Below are positions 33,701-45,507 of a stretch of DNA of 64,000 bases, piece by piece. The DNA comes from Rhyzopertha dominica (taxonomy: Eukaryota; Arthropoda; Insecta; Coleoptera; Bostrichidae), in the NCBI GenBank assembly GCA_025024175.1, contig QCXZ01000041.1, forward strand, positions 47,983,786 through 48,047,785, written 5' to 3'. The position numbers and the translations under genes were made by a program. The notes beneath the pieces are model-generated. The model saw only the letters and a program-made list of their open reading frames with translations, did not search any database and was not told the DNA's origin. How positions within the stretch are numbered: the first letter of the stretch is position 1; every line of letters begins with the position of its first letter.

Positions 33701-35340
33701 GTTCGGATGATTAGATGTTTGGTTGGGAACGATGTCGGGTGATTCTGTTCCGGTTCTGATTTATAAAGATGCAATTTCGAGTTTTCAGATTTCATCACAG
33801 CTACTGCCTTTGTACGTACATACAGTGTGGTGATTAAGTTTGAAACATAACGGAAAATGTTCGAATTTTATTTTTTAAATAGCCAACTTATGGTGTCAGA
33901 ATTTCTTTTGAAAGGTGATGTCGTGATTTTTTTGTTTTTCATTGAAAAAGTTAAAAAAAAAGATATTTAGACTAGAATGAAAACGCAGCTATAATGAAAA
34001 AAAAACATTAATAATTGAACCCAAAAAACAAACAAAATTTAGCACAAGTGTTGGAATTGTTCTCCATCAACCACTTGGCATTGACCGATACAATTGCAAA
34101 CCAATTTGCTAAGCTAAGCATAGATTTCATTTAGGTATATGTTCTATGTTGATAATGGGCGCGCCATTTTAGCATCCACACTGAACATTTGCATTCCGTA
34201 GATCGTAAATATCAATCGTGCCTCGTTTTTAATTCCAAGCTCGATTTTATGCTCTTCAGTTCTAACGCATTCGCTTCACGTACGCGGAATAGACGACAAC
34301 GCGGAGATAAACTGCTGCGAAATATGAAGTGTCAATGGTAAAGGAACAGATAAACATCGCAACATCGACAACGAATCCGATCGTAAAATTCCAAAGAGAG
34401 AACGGACGAGCCAGGCAGTCGATGGCGTATTCGTAGTTAATTATTATATATAGCACAGTGCAGTGAAGTTTTGATTGGAGGTTAAACAGGGCTAGATTTT
34501 TGGCAGTAGTTCTACGATAAGTTCAAAATCGTCAACATTCAATTCTAAAATGTTGAATTAGAAGTCACCAAGTCGCATGCAATTCGCTGACTAACAAAGA
34601 GGATTTGACAATTCCTTAGGTTTGGCGCCACTTTATTCTACATTATTCTGCCTTCACGCCTGTTTATTAATCAAACGAATTGTTAAAATTTTAGCCATTG
34701 TAGTTCGTTGGCACGTTGGCCACTTTGGAACACAAACCGTCTTGGTGAAGAAATATTTTTGGGTACATTTCATACAGGCTTGTTTAGAGTAATTTCAATA
34801 AAATTCTCCAAATCTTGTTGCGATTTAAAAAAAAACAACCTGAATACAGTAACAAAATTAAGTCTACAGGTACAGTACAGGTTCCCAATCGAAACGGATG
34901 GATGACACTGGTAACTGCGAATAGATGGCATAATATGGCTTACAGTTATAATTCTCGCTTGCCTGGACAAACCAAGAATTATCAAATTATTTTTCCCTAA
35001 CCAGGCTTAGTTTCATGTACTCGGATATCTTAATTCCGTAACCCTACAGTATGGAGGACAGGTAATTCTTGAGCAATCGTTATATTTTGAAAAATGGTAC
35101 TTGACTAGAGCTTATTCACAGCTGAATAAATTGATGTAAATAATATACACCATGCCCAAATATGTGCAAAGAAAATGATTAATAACAAAAACATCTGCAA
35201 AATCAGTTATTTAAAAAAGGTCAACATGCCACTGATGATTGAAAATTGCGTGAATTCTTCCTTGTGTCTATATTTTTTCAGGGCAAAAATTATACCCCCA
35301 AAGAAAATATTGAATTTCAGAGTAGTTTTTATTTAGGTAA
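30765..35340. other. No supported gene
   Basis: A long AT-rich stretch with many short frames on both strands (for example 31858-32121, 32215-32451, 32649-32951) and no motif I recognise. Near 33822 ACAGTGTGGTGATTAAGTTT resembles the terminus of a DNA transposon, but no inverted partner was found. One N lies near 32292. Confidence 0.35.
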
Positions 35341-35349
35341 GACACGGTG

Positions 35350-35530
35350 AAGAAATTTTTTGAAGCAATAACTGATGATGAACTTCAATATTGGTATTTT
35401 CAGCAAGATTGTGCCCCTCCTTATATTATAGTGGAAATGCTGAATTTGATTGATTAATGATCGTATAATAAATATAATTCTCAATTCCCGAAGTTTTCTA
35501 GAGCCCGGTAGTTTTACGAAATGTGACCGG
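35350..35530 (+). pseudogene. DDE transposase fragment (QQDGAPPH block)
   Basis: The plus frame reads KFFEAITDDELQYWYFQQDC then APPYIIVEMLNLID, matching the EAITEDE...YFQQDGAPPH...V region with the middle catalytic aspartate kept. Histidine of APPH is tyrosine. After a stop the frame continues RIINKYN and PKFSRAR, a weak match to the FGDRIIS...WPPRSPDL segment. It is a decayed copy related in type to those at 8.5, 21.6, 30.7 and 47.1 kb. Confidence 0.5.
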
Positions 35531-35534
35531 AAAT

Positions 35535-37515
35535 TTTGACTGGGTGGTTTTAAAGTGTACGAGTTGCAAGGTGTGGTTGTGTTGAAATACGAGATCACTC
35601 AATATCAACAAATTATTAGAGTTTATAAAATGGTCAAAAGCACCTGAAAACAACCACTGAAACTTCGGAAGTTTCTGAAGACAGACAATAGTTTCGCAGG
35701 TTACGAGGTGCCAAGTAGGGCTTCGCTAAGTATTGATACTTACTCAAAGTATCGATGCCACTTTTTTCGTGGTAGTCATGTACCGAAAGTATTTAAAAGT
35801 ATCTGACTTGAACGCACACAGGATAATTCTGCTTATGAAAATAGATATTAGGTGTAGAAGGACCATAATTAATGATAAATGTAAAAAGTTAATAACTCAC
35901 CTATATTGCCATTAAGTATTCTAACCATAATGGTACATACCTGTGAACAAAGAAACATTTTAAGCCGCAATTTACGAATGAACATAAACAAATTTTGTCT
36001 TTTTCCTTCAAGACTCTTCAACTGTAAACTCCAAGATTAGCTAACAATTCCAGCGGACATATAATCCACATCACAATTTTAATAAACGCGAAACGCGTTC
36101 GCATAACCCAAGCAAATCATGAGCCGTCCAGAGGTGACCTGCACCTTAATGAAATGCATATTTACGGCCCAATTTAGAGGATATAATTCAGTCGGTCTCA
36201 GCTACCCCACTATCAATCTTGACTGCTGCCCTGCACCAAACAGAACACGACCACCATTTGAATAAGGCACGTCCTGATGGGAAATATGTATCACCCGTTG
36301 GGTCAGTTAGGGCCCGAAGGATAACCTGCTGGACGCAGTCGGCGCTGGCTTAGAACCTGCAGATAAATCTCAGTCTCCCACAGAGACCAAAAACGCTGAC
36401 CATTAATTTAGTGTATTTTAAAAATTATACGATGGCCATTTCTACCTAGGAAATTCCATTAGATATTTATGTGGCACGGTCAAAATGGAAGTGGGCGCTA
36501 GTTTTTCGTTGATTTAACACAATGGCTTAATAGAGTATGACGTGGAAATATGGCCGAAGCAGAAACCAGCTGGAGCTGGAACAATTCTAGTAAATTTTAC
36601 TAGTTTTATTTTGAAGATTACCGAGTTATAAGTGCAACGTGTAATCTTTCTAATCATTTTCGCTTTTGCTCATCGTTCTGTCCATTGTTACTAAATTATA
36701 GAATTTAATGGTACTCGAAAAAAATGATTTTAGGACACTTCAGAACCTGCGAATTCATTCAAGCAGCAAGCATTTAATGAATAAAAAACACACAAATTGT
36801 CCACTCCCCAGGTAATATAATTATTAAAATTTAAAAGTTGAACTTGTTTCGAAAGCAGAATATAGTGCTGTCAGAATTTGGATATTCGATATGGAGTAAA
36901 CCGAATATTTAAGATTATTCGTATATATTAATCGAAGCAATTTTGAATGAATATTCGCTCTACTATCTTTACTACTACTACTANTGTTAATAGTTATATC
37001 CTCTNGGNAGTAGACAACCTGTGTGTTTTTAATTCATTTACTACGTCCTCCATAAGATGGACCTGCTCAATACACAGTTATTTAAACAAAACAGTCCAAA
37101 GCCTAAGGAAATTATATTTTTGTAAGATCTTTATCGAACTCCATCGTATTTACCAGCAGTTAAGACCTGGTTTACATTTCTGCCCAGAATGTTACTCAGT
37201 TGGGTCAAACCAAAAGATATTTGTTGAGATGCCAAGCTGAATATATTATTTGAATCCAACAATGGTCAATGCGAAGCACCTTCAAACAACCAGTTTATTT
37301 CCAATGTCGTTAACTAATTCTGTTTAACCTATTAACTCTGACATTCTGTTTTTGACCAGGAATCATTGTAAGGAAAACTTCAATTGTATACACTTCAGGT
37401 ATGCACTTACAATGCATATAAGAGCAAAAATTACCCGCTGGTGGTTTGTAATAACATCCATATAAATAATAAATTGTCGTCTGATGATCTCTGTTATCAT
37501 TGATATTACTATCAA
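35535..37515. other. No supported gene; GC-richer island at 36.0-36.4 kb
   Basis: 35990-36420 is GC-richer with the palindrome AACGCGAAACGCGTT and no open frame; it is a candidate regulatory element. A short CTA/ACT microsatellite with Ns lies near 36970. The remaining frames are unremarkable. Confidence 0.35.
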
Positions 37516-37519
37516 AGTA

Positions 37520-38850
37520 CAAGACATGTTTTTTAAGTAAGTACCGTTTTGGAATTAAAAAAAGACGTGCAAAGATATCGCAATAATTTTATCTTACATG
37601 AAAGCCTGTACCTTAATCTACTTTTCCACATAATTTCCGTAAATATTGAGGCACTTGTCATAACATGGCACCAGTTTCTGAATACCCTCCTCATAAAATT
37701 CTGCCGCCTGACTTGTTAACCACTGTATCACAAATGTTTCGACTTCGTTATCGTCTTGAAGACGCTGACCACCCAGGTGTTTCTTCAAGTGCAGGAACAA
37801 ATGGTAGTCGCTGGGCGCCAGATCAGGGCTGTATGGAGGATGATCTAGAGTTTCCCATTTAAAATATTTGATGAGATCTTTGGTCCGATTAGCCACATGT
37901 GGACGGGCATTGTCATGCAGCAAAACGATACTCTTACTCAACTTGTCACGTCTTTTGTTCTGGATTGCACGACGCAGATTGTTCAATGTCTTACAATAAG
38001 ACGCTGCATTGATTGTCTCATTACGAGGCAGAAACTCCACTAGCAATACTCCTTTTTTGTCCCAAAAAACTGTGCACATGATTTTCCGGGCAGAAATTGT
38101 TTGCTTAAACTTCACTTTTTTGGGTGATGATGAATGTCGCCATTCCATGGATTGTTGTTTCGATTCTGGTGTGACGTAGGTCACCCATGTTTCGTCACCA
38201 GTAACAATTTGGTCTAAAAAATCTTCACCTTCATTGTGGTACCGCTCAAGGAAAGTCAATGCACTGCCTAAACGTTGGGTTTTATGCAAATCCGTCAACA
38301 TTTTCGGAACCCAACGTGAACACAATTTCCGGTAATTCAAGTTCTCGGTCACAATGCAATACAAAACACTACAAGAATATTGAGGAAAGCAGTCGCACAA
38401 TGATGAAATTGTAAAGCGTCTGTTTTCTCTCACCTTTTCGTTCACTTTCTGCTCCAAATCTTCATTAACGACCGAAGGACGCCCACTCCGTTCTTCATCA
38501 TGCACATTTGTGCGGCCATCTTTATGCTCTCACCCATTTCCTTACCATTCCATCACTCATAATGTTTTGTCCGTAAACTTCACAGATCTCACGATGAATA
38601 TCGATAGGTTTTACGCCTTTAGCACTAAGAAATCGTATAACAGCCCGTACTTCACAATCGGCGGAACTCACGATTGCCGGAGACAGCTTAAACACTCAGT
38701 AAACAACGTATACAATGAAGAATCAAACTGTAATGGCGTCAGTGCGTAGACAAGAGATGTAGGTAACCAGCGCGCATGCGCGGAACGCCGACCGTAGCGC
38801 TGCGGTGGCGGAATCGCAAAACGGTACTTACTTAAAAAAAACATGCCTCG
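37520..38850 (-). mobile_element. Nearly complete mariner element (1331 bp)
   Basis: Terminal inverted repeats of about 32-34 bp (37520-37551 and 38817-38850) share CATG followed by a T run and AAGTAAGTACCGTTTTG; the two ends differ in the length of the T run and at two or three bases. TA dinucleotides directly flank both ends (37518-37519 and 38851-38852), the expected mariner target duplication. A DD34D transposase fills the interior on the minus strand. Length and layout are those of a full-length mariner. The element inserted into an older non-LTR reverse transcriptase sequence that resumes at 38853. Confidence 0.93.
37618..38695 (-). pseudogene. Mariner transposase, DD34D, interrupted by a 2-nt deletion
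   Basis: The downstream open part (37618-38505, 295 codons) has the mariner catalytic triad: D104 in VTGDETWV, D198 in LLHDNARPH and D233 in YSPDLAPSDYHLF, with exactly 34 residues between the last two. A WVPKML block sits at 65-70 where families have WVPHEL. The N-terminal HTH part lies upstream in another frame (38523-38695: VRAVIRFLSAKG, then MSDGMVRKWVRA) and runs into a stop. Comparison with the expected WVRAFKDGRTNV shows two bases missing at about 38523-38527. No in-frame start is obvious upstream. Mariner transposases cut and paste at TA sites in the nucleus. This copy would lack its DNA-binding half, but decay is slight, so it is fairly young. Confidence 0.92.
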
Positions 38851-38852
38851 TA

Positions 38853-39390
38853 TATAAAGAAAGTGTCTTCTGCATAATAAGCTTCAACATTGTTGGTGCA
38901 GCTTGTGGAGTCTTCTGTATGTATATAAAATACTAATGGTTCAAAAATAGAGCCCTGTGGTACGCCAGATAAGGTCAAGCAGCTTTCAGAGTGTGAGTTT
39001 TCTAGAATAACTTTCTGAGTACAGTTATTAAAGTAAGAGCGAAATAAACTAAGTGATATATTCAAAATCCATAAAACTGAAGCTTAGATAAGATGTGGCA
39101 ATAATCTAAAGTATCAAATGCCTTTGATACATCCAGCTACAAGAGGACTTATATTTTAGTATAAGTAATTCTTTCTAGAATTTTTGAGAGCCCTGGTAAT
39201 ATACTGATTGGCGTAAGGCAAAATATATAGATGGATCTTTCACCACTGGCAGGAGTTTAATTATGGGAACTCACCACACAGTGGGGTAACATTGACCATG
39301 TGGCAAACATACATCGAGATAGTGGGCATGCAAAACTTCAACAATGAAGCTGTTATATCTTCATCGCCAACAGTATAATTGTTAGCTGTT
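38853..39390 (-). pseudogene. Non-LTR reverse transcriptase relic interrupted by the mariner
   Basis: With frameshifts, the minus strand gives blocks in RT order: PLCGEFP and PYANQYITRALKNSRKN (compare RPISILP-LSKILER), then CIKGI-YFRLL (compare VSKAFDTLDH), SLSLFRSYFNNCTQKVIL, SGVPQGSIFEPLVFYIH and YYAEDT, the active-site box usually YADDT. The second active-site residue is changed to E. The mariner lies a few codons after this box. On its far side (37310-37518) the frame begins YFDSNINDN, a plausible continuation of ADDT-LYF, then loses similarity. This is a jockey/I-like polyprotein fragment, long dead. Confidence 0.8.
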
Positions 39391-39394
39391 ACTT

Positions 39395-40985
39395 TGTCGG
39401 TATTAGTAGTTTAATATGATTGCTATGTTGGAAATATTAAAAATGGCTGACTTTTCATAGTAAATATTTTTTTATATTATCAATATCAATATTTTATAGG
39501 TAGGGCATTTTGAAAGAAAATGTGCCGTCTTGATATAACATTTTTGTAGTATGTAATACGAAAGAGTTGCCAGTCCCAGTTTGTGTGATAATTCAGTGTG
39601 GGACTTGTTTTACAAGGTACTGAAACAAAGGGGGGAAAATTTGTGTCCGACGCCTTTATCTGATCCCAAACAAGCCGTAATTATAATTCTGTACGCTAAT
39701 TATTCGATATTTGTTACAGGTGAGTGAGGCTACGCTCCTAAGTCGTCCGGATTCCGTGGCGCTGGTAAGGAATTTCAGCGTGTTATAATTTAGTTTTTTT
39801 ACATGCCATTGTGAGGAAACNCACATAGGTACACGGGAATTTGAATAACATCGGGCTCCTCCAAATATTCCAGCGCCTCGCGACGGGAGGTTAACTGTTT
39901 TAAACGAAATTTATCCGACACATAAATTGTGCTCATTTACATCTGAATTTTTTGTCAATGAACCCTAGCTTGTTCGAGGTCACCCATTATTTGTTTAATG
40001 CGGCGATTTTGTTTCTTGTTCGTTCAAAAGACACCTTGATTACGCTATTGTTGGTAGATAACGGTCGAAGATCACATTTACTACAGGAGATCTGAATGTG
40101 TTCTATGAAAAATTCAGGCGCTTCTAATCTCGGATGGCAATTCATAATAAATGAAGTTCGTGGCAATTAAAATAAATTATAGCCGCATTTGGCCATTAGC
40201 TTATCGACGAATAGGTTTAATGAAGCCATTAAGATAAGTTCGTTACATTTACGACGGTGCCCGATACTTGATACCGTAAGTGTAATATCCGATTTCTGAA
40301 ATTTCAAACGATAGAAAGCACACGTAGCGTGTAGGTGGATTTATGCAACAGATAGTTCGGGAATTCAAAACTAATGTGCCTTCCATGTTTTGAATACTTA
40401 TCAATTCGAAAGGTACGGTTTTGTTTGTAATGAGAGATTGTATACGAACAGAAAGCATATATGCCTTTCTTTATTTTGCACCCATAAATCTTTCAGCCCT
40501 GCGGGAAATACTATACATGAAACAAAGGCCCGCGAATGTACTGAAAGTTTTCTGGACACAATGCGTATAGTCCTTTCTCCGCGGTGGTCTACTTTCGTAA
40601 CAGAACACGCTAAGTTTGCTGAAAGGTAATTTATTGCCGTTTTTAGTAAGCAATTGATACCACTTCACGGCACAACTAAAATGCGTTATTAATCATATTA
40701 CAATGTGGTTATGTGAATACGCGAATAAGTACGTAATAGATGGGCATTCGGTATAACAATTATTAACATTAATGGCCAATATATGGGAGATTTATACGGT
40801 AGAAATGTTTGCTAACGGTTTTACGAGACTGCTATAAAATTTCGCAAAGGAATCCACAAGTCAAACAGGAAAGTTCGGATGAACAAGTACTGTTAATAAT
40901 TGAATGTCTATGATAATATAATGGATGTGAAACGCAATCTTGAAGGATAACACCGCTATGTATCGAGTAAGAACTCAGTAGCTTC
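39395..40985. other. GC-richer island (39.6-40.3 kb) without a recognised gene
   Basis: Apart from the candidate microexon described separately, I see no coding motif. 39590-40260 is GC-richer and repeat-free. The frames near 40249-40668 on both strands are unremarkable. One N lies near 39821. Confidence 0.3.
39720..39764 (+). other. Candidate 45-nt microexon
   Basis: The sequence ATATTTGTTACAG is a plausible acceptor. The next 45 nt are open in only one frame (VSEATLLSRPDSVAL), the other two hitting TGA at once, and end at GCGCTG|GTAAGG, a good donor. The length is a multiple of three. Alternatively, CAG|GTGAGT at 39717-39725 is itself a consensus donor for an exon lying upstream. It lies in a GC-richer, transposon-free island. 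I do not recognise the peptide. Confidence 0.25.
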
Positions 40986-40989
40986 TCTA

Positions 40990-41600
40990 AATGTTAATTA
41001 ATCATAATTAAAAAATGTTGTTTTGAAGGCATCTCTCAAATGCCGAGTGGTCTTTCAAAATCCACGCTTCGCTGCCACCCATAATTATTAACCACATTAT
41101 GGTCTCGTAATATATAATCTTTAACGTTCTGCTAATGTTTTTGTTGTTCCTCACACTTCGCAGAGCTCCCAAACATTTGTTTCCTGCTGATATTCTCTTC
41201 TGAATGTTCCCTCATATCTGACCTTGAACACAATTCAGAGTCTAGGCAAATAATCTGGCTTACTCTTTCGAAGCGATATGACTTTCCTTCAGTTGTCATG
41301 AAATTCAGACCTCCCAAGGCTTCTTTGTCTTATAATTCTTCCTTTGTGCTCCAGTGTTGGCTACTCTCGTCCGCTTTTGTTTTGCATTGTTCATAGAACC
41401 ACTTGTTGTTATTATTGATTCCCAGATTTACGCAGGTTTTTTCGCCCTTCTAATATTTCCCTTCTCAATTCGCTGGATGTTTTCCATGCTTCTTGTTTCT
41501 ACTTCCTTGTCAACCTCTCGGCTAATTGTACATATCATTCTTATCCTGCTTCTTCGTTTGTATTCTACATTTTTTTTCATTTGTGGGGCGTGAACAAACC
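40990..41600 (-). pseudogene. RTE/R2-like non-LTR retrotransposon relic
   Basis: The minus strand reads, in order, KWFYEQCKTKADE (compare KWFDEECK in the endonuclease-RT linker), GLNFMTTEGKSYRF (compare F-VV--F-YLG), SELCSRSDMREHSEENISRK (compare DSD...EI--RI--AN) and YYETIMWLIIMGGSEAWIL (compare YKTIIRPV-LYG-ETW-L). The last block is the hallmark C-terminal motif after the RT of many non-LTR elements. The catalytic RT core is absent between the linker and the C-terminal part, so the copy has a large internal deletion. It is inactive. Lineage is by motif memory only. Confidence 0.65.
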
Positions 41601-41604
41601 TGAC

Positions 41605-44155
41605 TTTTTTTAAATTTCCTTTTAAGGCTGTCTGATACGGGTTTTAACTTAATTATGTTGGTTTAAAATTGCTCGCAATAAAATCTAGTTTATGTATTTT
41701 TATGCTCTTCCGAAAAATATGTAATGATCGATCGCAATTACACAATTTTCTTTTAGTTTAGTGTTTTAAGCATTTCGCATTTAATTCTCTTACATTCCAT
41801 ATTCCTGCTTTTTATTTATTTTATTTAGTTTGCACTTTTCTTAGTCATCACTGTTTAATTCTGTCTCGTATGGTTTTTCATTATTTCGATTTATTATGTT
41901 CTTTATTTGTCGGTTATTTGTTTTTATGTATTTCATGTCCGTTTTCATTACCTGGTCTGTCTGTTTGTTCTTTTGTTGATTGGATATATAGTGTTTTTGT
42001 TNACTCTAGCTGTTCTTTTTCTTTATTTTGCTTCCATNAAGGCTCAGTTTCAGTTACTGTAACCCACTATAAACGACTGCTGCTAGTTTGAGATATCTCA
42101 GCATAAACCTAACTCTTCATGCGTCCCAAAGATAAAAGTCGAAAGAAGTTATGTGAGGTGACTATATGCTATGCTATAATAAATTAGTGTTTATAACCTC
42201 AAAAAAATTAACAACGCAGTTAGTTTCTAAGAAATTAATCACCTATAAATTCCTTTAAAATTGAGTATTTTCGAAATGAAACCTTAACCGCTACCATTGC
42301 TTTCAAAATGCTTTGTACTCTACTGTATTAGGTAGTAAATTTCGTCACAATACAATTTATACACTTGGATCAAACAAATAGCTTTGTACAGCTCTGTTCT
42401 ATTCTATTCCCTCATGTCTACCAACTGGGTTTTGAAATCTGTCAGAATTACGAGACACGTGACGATCCAACAGACATAAAACAAATTCTAATTACACCTT
42501 GATATTAGTAATAATGGTGGATCAGAAATGTCGTGGGAATCACGAAACGTCACAGTGCACGATTGGAAGGTGGCCTTTTTGTGGTGGCCTGAAAATCGAG
42601 CGAACAATACCGCTCCGCTGAATACATACTGGAGCTGATCGAAAGAAGCTGTCGTAAATGAATATGCGTATCACAATTTAAAGCGTGTAAGAGCACTTAT
42701 TTATTTTCCATTGTTTCCACCTTGCAGAATCGATCTCGTCCACGGCAGACCTTACATAGTGGCGACTCGTATTTGATACGGACAAAATTTAAAGATACGT
42801 AGTTCCAAGAAAATTAAGTTCGTTGATTGCTATATACAATAGTAAAGTGTTGGGCAATACATCTATTATTTTGTAAATGCTTCAAAAACTAAAATTTGCT
42901 TCTCCTGGCATTTATAGATAACGTGTTTTATTTTTAAATATTTGCTAATATCGAAGGTAAGAACATCTAAATAAGTTGCCATCGCATTATATTAACGATA
43001 CTAAATATAGTGAAGAAAGACCAGTGGAAATGTTGATTCCTTATACGCAGTAAGTTCCGAAAGCTCGTGCAGCTTTAGTGAACTGTCGATGTGTGCAATT
43101 TTCTGCACATGCTTAAAAGCTGCAACACAAAAACTGTAGCAAGGACTCTATGCAACCAAGCAATACCTATATAGTGTAGAAAGTTTCTTATAACTATTAG
43201 CACTTTAGATTTGTTGGATCAGAGCGCAACATCGCTGGGAGTGGTGTAGGGTACATTACATAGACCTAAATGCATCGATGAAATTGAAACACTCCTTTTC
43301 GGGCTTATAAAGTTATAAAGCGAAAACACAGAAGTCGGTGCCATTTATGCTCCTCCGTTTGACGCCACTCGCAAGCAGCTTTTACAAAGCGTTATTACGA
43401 CAGGCGAAAATATGTCACGGTGTCTGAAAAAAAAGACGACAATGGCCCGAGTAATAAAGAATACACGTAAGCGAAAGCCTAGCTCTAAAATTTAACGATG
43501 CGGCGGCATTCCGCCGTGGTCGAAAAAATATCTCGCGTACGGACCCCGGACCTCGACCGTCTACTCCCTATAAATCATAGCGGTCAGCTCGTCTGTGCAT
43601 ATCGATGCATATTTTTGATATTCGAGCGGGTCATATCGGGCGAACCAATTTTTTCGGGAACACTTTGAAAAATAAGGCGCGAGGCTCCGTACAGCTGCTG
43701 CTGCTGCTGCAGATGAGGGAGCGGCGTTGCCGGGTGTCAGAATGGACTGATGTTGATAATTTTCAGTGATAATAATTAGGCAACGTGTCCAAAAAGCTTG
43801 GAAAATTAAAACACATGAAAAGGAGTATAAAACTGATGAATATGATTTTATATGATCAAGTTCGATATCATGAAGTAAGGGATAAGGGATTTTTAACAAA
43901 TCAAATTAGCAACAAAAGTAAATGGAGTCTACTTGCTTACATAATGGAATTTTACTTTGAACATAAAAATGACAGGAAGGTGCATATGCTTCGATCTGTG
44001 GGACCAGAATGGATGTCCATATGGCCGACAACTGTTTGGCAGTGACCTAGGTCAATATGTTCGGGGCGATAAATTATTGTATAAAATATATTTACTGTAC
44101 CTTAAATAAAAAGAATGTCATTTACTATTATAATATCAATTTTAGCAAGCACAAA
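41605..44155. other. No supported gene
   Basis: 41600-42110 is T-rich on the plus strand and gives hydrophobic frames by composition. At 42510-42555 a degenerate hammerhead-like string (GTCGTGGGAATCAC then GAAACGTCAC) lacks a proper CTGANGA. A (CTG)5 tract lies at about 43695-43709. Ns occur near 42002 and 42038. Confidence 0.35.
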
Positions 44156-44160
44156 TAATA

Positions 44161-44264
44161 CTGCCTAAACATGTCAAAATTTCCTCGGCAAGAAAAACAC
44201 ATAAACTCTGCTTAAAAACACTTGTGTAGGATGGCCGACGTTAACGAGCATGCAACACCGCACA
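44161..44264 (+). repeat. Dispersed repeat, copy 2 (partner 28326-28430)
   Basis: It shares CTGCCTAAAC, GTCAAAATTTCCTCGGCAAG, AACTCTGCTTAAAAAC and TGTAGGATGGCCGA with 28326-28430 in the same orientation, nearly 16 kb away. The 116-codon frame at 44222-44572 begins inside it and is not a gene. Confidence 0.75.
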
Positions 44265-45231
44265 GGAAAATTTTAATAATGTGTCCCTATAAATTGCTAC
44301 TGCTTTTTGACTTAAAAGATGCAGATTTTTCTCTCAGTTACAATTTTCATTACAAATATTCGTTTAGACGAAAATTGGAACCAAATGTTTATGGTGAATC
44401 GCATACTCAAAACTTTTTACTAAGGTCGATAGAAAATAGCAAGGTCTTCATGACAAAAAAGTCACAGTTTACTTCACAGCTAATTTCATCAGCGGTCCAC
44501 TCTTTTTCGATGAGATACAGAATTGTAGTAATATATATTATTTCGCATTTAAAACATAGTTGTGTTACGTAAGTAATGCCATGATTTGAAAGTGTTTAGT
44601 AAAATTGACCTAATAATTTTTCCAGAGATAACCCTACCGAGATCGCTCACTCCCTATAGAATGAAATTGGTAGTGTTTTTAAGACATTTGTCAAAATATC
44701 TCCATACTGTGTATTTCCAAAATAACACTTTTGTAATGTCAGAGAATTGCTTTATATTTTATTTAATATTAATATAATCAATTTATTGTAATTTTTCCAA
44801 AGTGTAAGTACCATTTGTTTAAAGAAATTACAAATTATGCAAACGAAAAGTTTTAGTGCAAAAAAAATATAACTACACCAAAGAAACTCAAATACATCTC
44901 AAATTTGTTTACTTATATTGAAATCACATTCGATTAAAATAAACAAGATATTGAAGAAACTAGAATAACAAGATCTAAGACTATTTTATTTTCTTTTTGA
45001 TGATTTTTGATAAGCTTCAAAAAATAATGGATTTTGGCGCATTCGCCTTCATAAATGTTTATTGTGCAATATTTTATTTGTAGTTTTTATGTAATGAAAC
45101 ACGACTGTGAATATGGTATTTTTTAATCACATTAAAAACACTTATGATTTGAACAAAATAATTTTAACAAAACCGAATCAATGTCCAGACAGCCATCAGA
45201 AAAATGTATCTGGCACACATCCGGTTTAAAC
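44265..45231. other. No gene seen
   Basis: AT-rich, no recognisable coding or repeat content besides short frames. Confidence 0.4.
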
Positions 45232-45243
45232 AGCACATTGTTA
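45232..45243. repeat. Target-site duplication, left copy, insertion D
   Basis: AGCACATTGTTA, identical to 45508-45519. Confidence 0.8.
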
Positions 45244-45507
45244 ATAATGAATAGTGGAGTTTTTTGGAAGTTATTAAATAATAATAAAACACTTGTTTAA
45301 TCCTACTTCCAAACTTTTATTTTTGGCAAAGCCAAATGCCAGCATTTCAACCGCCAAGCGGCCTTCTTCGGTGGCTTAACAAGTATAACTGAGTTATACT
45401 TGTTAAGCCACCGAAGAAGGCCGCTTGGCGGTTGAAATGCTGGCATTTGGCTTTGCCAAAAATAAAAGTTTGGAAGTAGGATTAAACAAGTGTTTTATTA
45501 TTATTAT
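45244..45507 (-). mobile_element. Foldback insertion D, 114-nt perfect arms, 12-bp target duplication
   Basis: Arms 45277-45390 and 45392-45505 are perfect inverted copies meeting almost without a loop (centre GTTATACT-type palindrome at 45391). A 33-nt tail (45244-45276) lies on the left, so the unit is oriented opposite to insertions A-C. A perfect 12-bp direct repeat flanks it. Each arm carries CCGAAGA, one A, a 6-bp stem GGCCGC/GCGGTT (two G-U pairs) and GAAAT, a hammerhead-like core with one change in each conserved block. Because the arms are still identical, either the insertion is recent or gene conversion keeps the arms alike. No protein is encoded. Confidence 0.88.

Noticed and set aside
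35650..35700. Hairpin GAAACTTC/GGAAGTTTC followed by CTGAAGACAG as a hammerhead
   Set aside because: The conserved blocks are in the wrong order and no GAAA follows a stem II.
41354..42091. Hydrophobic plus-strand frames as membrane proteins
   Set aside because: 41354-41593 is antisense to the non-LTR relic on the minus strand and 41870-42091 is in T-rich DNA; hydrophobicity comes from T-rich codons.
43695..43709. CTG repeat as a functional or coding repeat
   Set aside because: Only five units, no open frame of interest around it.
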